64,000 nt of DNA from Ophiura sarsii (lineage: Eukaryota > Echinodermata > Ophiuroidea > Amphilepidida > Ophiuridae): positions 98,760,180-98,824,179 of the forward strand of contig CM069441.1 of the NCBI GenBank assembly GCA_035610835.1, read 5' to 3'. The notes beneath the pieces are model-generated. The model saw nothing but the letters and a program-made list of their open reading frames with translations. It was not told where the DNA came from and made no database searches. Both the position numbers and the translations under genes were made by a program. Of the stretch, positions 22,594 to 34,500 are shown piece by piece. Numbering within the stretch: the stretch's first letter is position 1; each line of letters begins with the position of its first letter.

Positions 22594-25500
22594 CTGTAAT
22601 ATGAAGGGAAACCTGTTACACCCTAAACAGTGCATTGATCCATGTAGTACACTTTGAAGTACCTTCAGAGGAAATACGCGTTTAGGGGATGTCTGGAAAA
22701 TCGCCCGCTTGCTTTACAGCATAATATTTGACTGTCCAAGGGTTATTTCGCGTTTTCTTGATAGCCAGCAAAAAAAAAGGAAACGATTTTCCCAAAATCG
22801 GCATTTTATCACAGATGGACATTTAGTAACTTCAAATATTCCTAGACACGTTTGCCTGATGTTTACTCATCAAAGGCCAGATAGAAAAACACATCCGTCC
22901 ACCTGCGACTAACAGTCGCTGTCTATGGGGATGCAAACATTTCTAACAGCATATTTCAAAGTCATTTAACATACCTTAATAAGAACAATATCCCCAGCCT
23001 CCACAGCCACATCGGTGCCTGTCCCTATAGCAATGCCTACATCTGCTTTGACAAGTGCAGGGGAATCATTGACTCCGTCGCCAACCATAGCAACACATTG
23101 CCCATCCTGTTGTAGCTCTTCGATTTTCTCTACTTTATTTTGTGGTAAGACCTGGGCGTAAACCTGATCGATACCCACCTATGAAAAGAAAATTATATAT
23201 TTGTTGGCAAAATTGTATTACCGGTAGAGCAAATGAAAGTAAAGTACCGGTAAATTACCGGTAAAATGAAAGTAAATGAAAGTAAATGAAAGTAAATGAA
23301 AGTAAATGAAAGAAAATGAAAGTAAATGAAAGTAAATGAAAGTAAATGAAAGTAAATGAAAGTAAATGAAAGTAAATGAAATTAATGAATGAAAGTAAAT
23401 GAAAGTAAATGAAAGTAAATGAAAGTAAATGAAAGTAAATGAGAGTAAATGAAAGTAAATAAAAGTTAATGAAAGTTAATGAAAGTAAATGAAAGTAAAT
23501 GAAATTAAATGAAAGTAAACGAAAGTAAATGAAGGTAAACGAAAGTAAATTAAATTAAATTAAAGTTAATAAAAGTAAATAAAATTTAGTGAAAGTAAAT
23601 GAAATGTAATCGAATCACGTTTTAATAACTTTTTGACTCTCACTTTTTTAATTACTTGTGTGCCATCTTTATATTGAATTACCTGTTTTGCTATTGCTTG
23701 TGCGGTTTTGTTGTTATCTCCAGTAAGTAGAATAACATTTAAACCCATGCGTTTAAGTATGTGTACAGTTTCTTTGGCTTCTTCTTTCACTGTGTCTGCA
23801 ATGGCAATCATACCGGCCATAACACCTATAGAGAGAAGTCAAAGATGATGTAACCTAGGCTGCACCTCGAAACTAGTACGTATGGCTCATACGTAAAGTG
23901 ACTTGTACGGAAGACGATAGGTGTCAAAGTAATATATCACCATATGTATATAAACACCCATGAAAATTAAATTAAGACCGATGCAAAAATACTATAATGA
24001 AAATAATTATTTACATTAGTCTCAGTTCAATTTTCATGGGTGCTTAAGTGCTTAGCGTATAAGTCGTACGTACACATCACTTATACGTACGAGGCATACG
24101 TACTAGTTTTTCAAGTAGGCCTAAGCCAATCCTTTCATCACATATTCTGAATTTCGTATTGAACACAACCATGTGTCACTGCATTGTCCACGGCGGAAAT
24201 ATAACAATAAAACATTACTTTTTGTTTGATTATTGATTCCTCATACGTTTCAATTATTCTAAGCATCAATTTGTGTGGCCTAATTGTAACAACAACTTAC
24301 CATTAATAGACACCAACACTGCTGTTTGACCCAGTAATTCATAAGATGCCATGCATTTGTCTACAGAATCCCCTATCTCATGGTTGTTCTGCCACATCCA
24401 TTCACGATTTCCTATCAGTACATTGTACGTCTTTTGATCTCTTTGGTCTCTCATCTTGACATTGTCACTTTCTAAGCATACACATGATTGCAATTAATAT
24501 AGTTATCATAAATAAATAATGATTACTATGGTATATGATAATAATTTTCGTTAGAAAATTCCAATAGGAAACTTACTTCATTTTCCATATGGGTTTCGAC
24601 AACACATCGGTTGTCTTCCTCAGTGGATTGTGTTTGATACAGAGCTAGTGTTTCTAGTCTGTTTATTGATGACGTCATCGGATGATGACGCCCTCTGGAT
24701 CACTGAGTCGTAAAGATGACTGAGTTGGTAAGCCCCCCTCGTCGCCATTCATTAGGTGCTTATGTTGGTCTACGCCTCCTTTTCTACGAATCCAAATTGA
24801 TTCGCGTATCCATCTAGTATTTCTAGTATCATCTCTGGCAATGATCTTTGAGTCATCCCATTTTATGACGTGGTTTTCTTTCACTACGTGTTCGGCTATT
24901 GAGGACTTGAGTTCTGTGTTCTCGGATTCTTTTCTTGTGGACCGAGTGTATCTCTGAGCGCCCATTTTATCAGCTTCCGTTTTGTGCTCATTCTTGCGTG
25001 TACCGAATTTTCTGCAGTTTTCTACCATTTATATACGTTACTACTATTCAATAACTTTATACAGGCGATTTTGCTATTGGTCGGTCATACATTCTCCATT
25101 TCTCTGATCAGGCAGGCCAGTAGTCTGAAAAACAGACACTATAGGGCCCTATGGACTTTGGTCTGTCAAAAGTGTTAAGGCAGTTTGTGGAGCATAATGT
25201 GACATCATATAGTTGATTGCTTTATTGCTTTATATAGTGTATAAATGCTAACCTGGAAATATATCGATCAGGACATCATCTTTGCTGGTTGTATTGTACA
25301 TTTTTGTCAACACATTCTCTATGTTGGACACACAGCACTGCAGACCGTAACCAGGCTCTGTGTTGAATTCGGAACACTTCCCAAAACATTCTGTCATCAA
25401 AATCTGGATAAGCATGATAAGTTGATCAAAGATATTTTAATTTCAAATGCGAGCTCGTTGGATCTCATGAGTATTATGTACTCTCTTAGACTTTTTCTTT

Positions 25501-28500
25501 TCAAAAACCATGATCAGTTTCGAGACTGTTTCGAGTATTTGTGGCCCGAATTGCCTTGTTCTGACCACTGATCGGGTCATACCCAGAAACACGATGCGTT
25601 CCAAAACTGATATAAAGAACGTTCTTAATGTGTTCTGCATGTATATGTGTACTGCGGATTCTGTCTTAATAACTGATAGTATAAGAACATGAGTGCTGGA
25701 ACATGAGTGCTGAACAATTCTCCATTTCATAAACATTTTCAAATAAAAGGTCGAACGTTTCGTGAGTGGGATACCTTTTATCCAAGCGATTATTTCGCTA
25801 ATAATTTAACTGAATGTAGGCCTACTGGCAAGTTGTGACTCCACCATTCGCAAATATACCTCTTTAGTGTACTGAACGATAGCTATTCCTAAAGGATGTT
25901 CACTGTTCGCCTCCGCAGTACCGGCTATTGCTAGGAACTCATTCTTACTCAACTGAGAGGCGGGAACAAATAACTTAGTTTTGATGACACGAGGTGTCCC
26001 ATGGGTGATAGTTCCTGTCTTGTCAAAGATGATGGTAGTTAGCTGCAACAGAATAAACACATTTTATTGGTTAGGTTGTGTTAAATTTTGTTCATGTGGA
26101 GTAACTGGTTTTATGTCGAAAACTGGTTTTAAGAGCTAAACAAAATATAAATTGCCGTGTGCATGATTTCAAGGCATATTTACAAATGTTTATTGAATTA
26201 TTTCTGCAATACAAATTGTTAGGTACATGTTGAATCAACGTAGTGTTTGACTCAGAACAGTTTTCAGAACATTTATTGTAGGTATTAGTAGATCTCCCAC
26301 CTACCCCTACGAAATAAATATAATAATGTGTCGGAACCTCAACGCTCGATACTTATATCAATGATGAGATGAGTGTTATTGCCAACAGAATGTATAACCT
26401 GGAATAATTACCTTATTTAGCAGATATAAACCATTGAAACCTACTAATTTACACAAAAACTCACCTTTCGAGCCATTTCAAGTGGTCCGCCTCCTTTTAT
26501 CAATATGCCATGCTGGGCCCCTATGCCGGTCCCAACCATGACAGCGGTAGGTGTGGCTAAGGCTAGTGCGCATGGGCAAGCTATGGCTAAAACAGAGATG
26601 GCTAGTTGAAAGGAGAATTGAAATATCACCTCAATCTTATTATCCTCCCCTGTTTCACTGTTGGTCCCATTCTGTAATACAATAAAAACCTCAATATTTC
26701 AAGTTGATAAGACCAAACCACTAGACACTGCCTAGCCTACATAGAAACCGGTCTTAGATTTACTAGGCTCCCACATGCACAACGGCTTATAATTTTATTC
26801 ACGCATAGTTTCCCGAAAGATTTTAGACGGATGATTTTTTACAGAGCCACACAAGAAAGCACTACCGAAATAGTACACATGTCTTTTCCGTATAAAGGTC
26901 TTGAACGTAAGACTTATACGGATAGTCGCCAAAGTAATATTTTACAATACCATACGTACAAGCACCAATGAAAATTGAACTGCGACCGATGCAAATATTT
27001 CGATATTATTATGGAAATATAATTTGTGTTGGTTTATTTCAATTTTCATCGGCGGCGCTTGTACGTATGATGATGCAAACTATTACTTTGGTGACTATCG
27101 TTAAGTCTTACGAACAAGGCACTTGTACGTGTGTTCCTTACGTACTAGTTTAGCAGTGTGGCCTAAAGATCATGACAGTAAGAAATCACTCACGTAGGCT
27201 GGTATAATGTACGGGTTAGAAAAACCAAGAGATGTCCAAACAATGAGAGTTATTGCTGACAGAAGTATGATACCAGGAACAAAAACCCCAGATACTTGGT
27301 CCGCTATCTGTTGTATTGGGGCCTGGATTAATGAAAAAAGACAGGGAATATTGTATAATTATTTATATCAAAAATATAAAGGGCCGTTTTCTCCTACCTT
27401 TTATAAACGCGGGTTTTAGCTAAATATGCGTTTAACTTTGACTTTAAACACATCGTTTAACTAAACGCAATTCTCGAACACGCGTCTAACTCACTAAAAA
27501 GTGTCTAACTTTAAACATGAGCATGTGGTAGTTTAACGCGCGTTTAACAAAACCCGTGCACCAATTATATGTCTCGAATGATTATTCAACCGTGCCCGGT
27601 GCAAGCTGAAGTGCAGATCGCGTAGTTTTAAAATTACACGTGCACTTGATGAATTCGGTCGATATCTATATTGTCACCTATTTGGGCAACAATGTTTTGA
27701 CTTCCTGTATACAGTGAACGCACGATCACTCCAGGGACGAGATTTACGGAGTTTAAAATCGGGTTTTGTTAAATACGTTGTTTAAAAGATAAATTCGCGT
27801 ATAATTTAGACACGAGTTTAGTTAGACATGGTTTTAAACTAAAACGTGTTTAGTACGAGAATACGGCCCAATGGATTTAACGCTGTTTTATTGGATGATG
27901 CTTTTACCTTAGACGTCTGGGCATTTCGTACCAATTGAACAATCTGTGCTACTGTCGTCTCAGCTCCAACATGTGTAGCTTCAATCAGAAGAGTACCCGT
28001 CTGATTAATAGATCCACTGATCGCGGGACTTCCTGAAAAGAGTGTAATACTGTTTATACATGTACGAGAGGTTATTCACGTAGCGTAGCCATGCGGAATG
28101 GGCAACAAGAGGGATTCGCACCAGCCATATCTGCACTCAACATGCTCAATATAGTTGGTATATGTGCGCTATCAAATAAATATAATGAAACAGGTGCATC
28201 TTCTGCAAATCTTAAACATAGTTTAGTATTCCAGACAAGATGGCTGCTAATACGTTACATGGATAACCTCTTTTGGTGCATTCTCTTTCCATACTTTAAA
28301 GCAGTAGGCCTAAACATGCAAAATAAGTTTGTGAGATCTTATTGAGTAATTCGTTAACTGTTATACGGTCATCAAATGAAAATATTTATATACAGTGCAA
28401 TGTGATGGGACATTTTCTCATAATAACGCCAGTCATAAAAGTTCATGGCAATTATGGAACTCCTTGCATGCAGTTTCGTCTTACGTGGTTGTGCATGTTC

Positions 28501-31500
28501 TCGGTGTTGTTTAAAGTGCGTTGTGCTGCATTGGCTTCAACGCCTGGCAGCTAGCTAGTCCGTTGCGAACACGATTACGTCAAAGTATAAACCACAGTGC
28601 ATTGCAAACGCAATGATGATTCAAATCTGTATTACAACATCGCATCGCAATGCACATTCAATGACGCTATATTTTCTAAGACTTCTATGGGCACACTGCG
28701 AAACATTAGGCAGGTGTATACCTGGTTTCTTGTTGACATGCATTGATTCGCCAGTAATGAGTGATTCGTCGCAAGCTGATGTGCCGTCGATCACTATACC
28801 ATCCACTGGTAACTTACCACCAGGTACAACCTAGATTAAGTAAAAGAAAACAGGCACGACTCAAGATGATCATAAATGTCGGTCAAACTTTGATCACCCA
28901 CTGGATTAAAACATTGAATTCATGTTATTTCTTTTTTTCTGACAGTTTCTTGTGACTCTTGTTTACAGAATATGTGTCTAAATTTTTCGAAATGTCCCTG
29001 TCTTTCACTAAGCAATAAAATGTATTATATCAAACCAAAATGACGCACAAAATACAAGTACAACCTAGATAGACGTGTTCCAATATTATGAGTTAAGATT
29101 AAGGGTGTTTTAACAATTCTCGTTCTGATAACATAGAATTTGGACTCTGATACAATTGTTAACACCGATATATATTACCTTTAGGATGTCTCCTCTGTGC
29201 ACTAGTTCTACACTAATGACACGTTCAGATAAGACCTGTTTGTCATCTGTCAATGTAACGAGGGTTGCTTGTGATGGTTGTAGGGACATCAGAGTGGACA
29301 GAGCATCAGTGGTCTTAGCCTGTAATATAATGATTATCGATTCGAAGAAACATTGTCAACCATAGGCAATAATATATAGCAACTCTCTTGTATACCAAGA
29401 CTAAACATATCGGAATTTCTCAACTAAATCTGGTTGATGCACCACAATTTGTAAGATATCAAACCACCAAGCGCCACTATCCTAGACCTGGAAAAATACA
29501 GGTGGGTCAAAAAGCCCCTTTTGGGATCCTTACAGGGGTCATTTCTTATGTCATTCCACAGCTAAAGTTTAATCAGTTTCAAATTTGCGAGGAATATTTT
29601 GGTTTTATATTTACGCGCGCAAAAGTAATTCAAGCGTACGGGCGCGATTTTGGCCATACGCAGAGACTATTACTACTTAACTTAAGGGGGCTGTCAAGTG
29701 TCGTTGTATGAATTTGTCAAGCACTGTAACTCTCAAACTATTTATGTGTTGTACATAAAAGTATACACTTTTTTGAATGAAATGAGTCGGGGAATCCATC
29801 TTTCGTATCAAAAATCGTGATATTTATATTTTTGCCCAAAAATGCCTCTTTTTTGCCTAAATTTTACAAACAACCTAACAAAATAATTTTTAGGTACAAA
29901 ATTCTAAAATTTTACAGAAAGCATCTTAATTCAATTATCTAGGACACGTTTTTTTTTTGCCTTTAAAATTTTTAGTTCTGAAATTATTGACCAAAAAGTA
30001 CTAAAAAAGTGAATTTTTGGATAAAAAACCTCAAAATTCACTTCTTTAGCACGTTTTGGTCATTAATTTCGAAACTAATTTTTTTAAAGGCAAACAAAAA
30101 AACATGTCCTAGATAATTGAATTAAGATGCTTTCTGTAAAATTTTAGCATTTTTTACCTAAAAATTATTTTGTTAGGTTGTTTGTAAAATTTAGGCAAAA
30201 AAGAGGCATTTTTGGGCAAAATATAAATATCACGATTTTTGATACGAAAATGGATTCCCCGACTCATTTCATTCAAAAAAGTGTATACTTTTATGTACAA
30301 CACATAAATAGTTTGAAAGTTACAGTGCTTGACAAATTCCTACAACGACACTTGACAGCCCCTTTAAGCACCCGGTTTTGGTCGCACACACGCGAATATA
30401 ATGAACAGGGCGCTTGGTGTGCCTTTGTTGCGCACCCGTGTCCTTCTGTATTCATTCGCTGCTGTAAGGAGGCTTCGCCATTTTGGAACTGATCAAATTA
30501 CTTAAGCAGTGTTATCATAGTGATTACGTGTTTGATTTTGTTTAAATGATGAGACAACGTAATGTATTTACATTTGTTTTTGAGAGGAGACAATGAACGT
30601 AACTTCTGCGTGACAAAATTGTACAGCACTAATTTGCTCAAAACAGCCTTGAAGCGCCTATTGTACTCTGTTGCTAGGGCCAAAAACCTTGGTATTGCAG
30701 GGACGTGTGTGAACGTGCACTAGGATACAAACAATAAGGAGGAGTCTCCACACATGGGTGCGCACTCAAGCAGAGCTCGTAGCAACCGGTCTGAATAGCT
30801 GTGTGCTCGGAGGAGGACCATTTTTGGTTCTCTAATGTGAACAAATTAGTGCTTCGTGTGCGCCTATTAATGTGACTGTGCCATTTCGATACTGTGCATC
30901 TAACAATGTCTAAACCATTTCTATATTTACCTTTTCGATGTGTTGCAGATACCTCCCGAAAGACACAAACATTATCAACATAGGCGGCGTATCAAAGAAT
31001 GTCAGTGGAATGTCGTCTTGTTTGGTAACCATGGCGTATATAACAATACCAACAGAATAGGTGTATGCAATGGTGGTCGCCATCATTATCAGGACATCCA
31101 TGTCGGTTGTATGGTGTTTTAATGCTTTAAAGGCATTTGCGTAGAACGCCTGACCTCCTACAAACTAAAGTATGGATAAATACAATGAAGGGAAAATTAG
31201 CAAAGGCTAACAGTCCGGGGAAATGACCGAATCAGGCAGTCGGGCTTGTATTTCTCAATCTGTAAATGTAAAGATCGGTATAGATAGAGAGCACGAGGAA
31301 AAGGTCTAGAGAAATTGAAGGAGCAATCGAGATCAGGAGCGGAGACAAGACACTTAACAAAGAGGGGCCGCGTACACGTTGTCAAGTTAGTCACGTGTGT
31401 GATCCACAGAATAAAAGCCACATCGCTTAAAATACCATCGCACTCTGGAAACAAGGTTTTTTCGCGAAAGTGGATCCAAACCTTGCAGAGACGGAGTCCT

Positions 31501-34500
31501 CTGATGTTGTAGGTCGGAATATCAATTGACGTGAGTAAACCTTGTTTTGACAAACGTACATCTCATCTGTATCACTACAAGCGCAATAAAACCTTTACTG
31601 AGTTCATGAATTTTAATGAATGATCTGACAACACATATTTTTATAACTCTCGAGGTAAAAATTACCTGCACGACAGTAGCAAATATCCAGTAGAGAAGGA
31701 TCTCCAGGGAAAGACCAGGCAGGAGAATGACATCTTTGAAAGCATCGTTCACCAGACGATTGACCATGTAGTAGACCATAATGAAGATCACCGGAAGACC
31801 AAAGCATAACGAGATCAAGAAAGTACGCTTCCACCTGAGGAGGAACATGACATTTCGCCGTCACCGAGTTAGGATAGGGAACATAAAACGTAACTTAGCG
31901 AATATTTTTAGCGAATTATTAAACATAGTGAAACAATAATTGTCCCACTTACTGCAGAATAGCTTCCTTTTGTTGTAGCGCCACCACCGACTGACTTTGG
32001 TCCAGGCTAAGTTCACATTCGAATCCTGCATCCTGGAAGTAGAAAAGATGAATATTAGTGGCAGATTTCTAGAATTACCGTAACCATTGGAGCAAGTTTT
32101 CCTTGGTGCTAAGAAATTGGTAATTACTGATACACATTGGTTTCATATGTGAATGGATATCATAGCTCGTAAAATAAGTGATTCCATTGAAGCAGCAGTT
32201 TGGCCCAATTATTTTGAATAGATTTAAGTTGTCCATGGATATAGAAATTTGCATAACGCACCTCAGTAACACACTGGATCAACACATTTTTTATAGTAAG
32301 AGCTACAAATCACCACAGCAACTCTATCATCCATGGTAGTACCCACTTATCAGCAACTGTAGCTAAATACAAAGTCACAACATTCTTCCGTCCAACACTC
32401 GGCATTGTGTTCCAACATCTCTCTGAATCTCTGAATCTGAATGATAATCTCAACGCTTCCTTCAGAAGCCAAACGAGATGATATGGTGTGCGCATAATGT
32501 TGTTCTTAGTCTTGCGTTGGTGGTGCTTCGTTGCGTCTGATGAAATCAGCAACGTTGGTCTTGAATGTTTCAGGATTATTGATGTTTACTATGTTTTCAT
32601 CAACAGTATGCCGCGCAATTCATAACTACTTTATGACATCGTACACTATTATATCAAGAAATAGTCAGACACTGCAATCTTGATTATTAAAAGTAGGCCT
32701 ACTTGTTTTTTTCTTATAATATTAGTATACTTTGCCTCTATCGTCTCCATGATCATCCTGGGTCCAATCTCTGATGAGTTGTATTTGAAGGCACCGCTAC
32801 ATGTTGTCAAGGCAACTGATGCATGATTGACTCCTGGTAGAGCTTTGATAAGACCCTCAATGGTAACAACACATGATGAGCAGGTCATACCATTAATCTG
32901 TGAAAATTACAAGCAAAATTACGAAACTACTTGTATCTACGAGGGTCATTCAATATGTTCTACCTTCTACCGCATTTCTTTGCTATGCCAGTCGTATGAA
33001 ATATTCCACAATTGTAGCTTTTGATCTCAGCTACAGATTCATTGTTGATTGGTCTGCGTACTGGTTGTACTTTTTTGGAGATGCAGTGAAAACCAAACGT
33101 ACATTTAGTGCGACGGAAACGGGTAGAAAAGAGCCAAATATCTCCTAAGTGCTATTCATTTGGCCACTTCTAAAAGACAAAACGTACCTATCGGTCAATT
33201 AAAACCGTTCTAAATTACAAATATCTCTTGAACAGCCTATAAACAATAACAGTGGCTGATTTCTTGGTGGAAATGACCTCTATAATTATCTAGAACCAGA
33301 CCAGGACAGCCATTAATTTTAACCCTACTCTAAGAGAACCGCAGGAAAAGTCATATTTACTTTTCATAAAAACTAAAAGATCTTCGTTATACTGGACTAA
33401 ATGGAGGGATTTCAAGTCTCTTGAAGTGATAATTTTCTATCACTGACTACCTGATTGGCTATTCTAAAGGTTGCATATAAGGAAAACTGATAAAGTGACT
33501 ATCATGTTAAGATTTAACATTCGAGGCATCACTGTGACTTGACTTGTAACAACGACAATTTGACCGAATAGCAGTATAATGCGTAGCAATATATTCGAGT
33601 TGATATTTTAATAGTTTAAAAACTATTTGCTAGCCCACAAAGGTTAATATTGCCTACAATCTGATTTATGTATATATGATAATTCAGTATTATATTCAGA
33701 CAAAATCCGTTGTTTTCTATTTTCAGGATTTAAATCGGGTCGTTATATCAACTCATACAATACGGTGAGAAAACGCAGAAGACATGTATTTATCTTTAGG
33801 GTAGTTCTCCGTGTCCGTTGTCCAAAATCTCTCTCTGGCTTTGATTTCATCATTACAAAAGTGAAACAGGTATCAATTATCATTTTCTATAAATGTGTAG
33901 CTATGATTCAGAGCTATAAATATGACAAATATCATGAGACTGACATTCATATTAGCGCTGTTATGAGTGTGGATGTAGAATTTATTGAATGACCCTCGTA
34001 TATAAAAGACAGATACAGTTCAAATGAAGTCAAATTAGTTAGGCGCTATGTAATTGTGAAGTGTTAGTAAAACATCTTTCGAGTCGGGAGCAGGTACTAC
34101 AAAGTACAAACTCAGTCACACCTACACCATATCACGTGAAACTCTAAAGGGCTGAAGAGTGAAGATATTATCAATCAGCGACAGACATTTAAGCATGATT
34201 GCTGATGGTGAAGTGGCGTAGCTCAGAGGGGGGGGGGGGGGGGGGGGGGGGCAAGGGGGTGACTGACTGGGAAAATGTTGGGCCAACCTTTTACGACAAT
34301 TTTAGAAATCTTGCCCCCCTGAAAAAAATCCTAGCTACGCCACTGATGGTGAAGCTGCATGTATTAGCAAAATGTAAGTAGCAAGCAGCAAGTATAGTGT
34401 GTTTGTTAGTTTACAAGGTCGGCTTACAAGACTTCACCTGTTGTCATAAGAACTGACAACATCCTATCTTTAACATGGCCTAAATGAATAGAGGACCGTT

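Noticed and set aside
31197..31553. 118-codon reverse frame between ATP7 exons 5 and 6
   Set aside because: No splice-compatible ends or ATP7 similarity; exons 5 and 6 join directly in phase 0.
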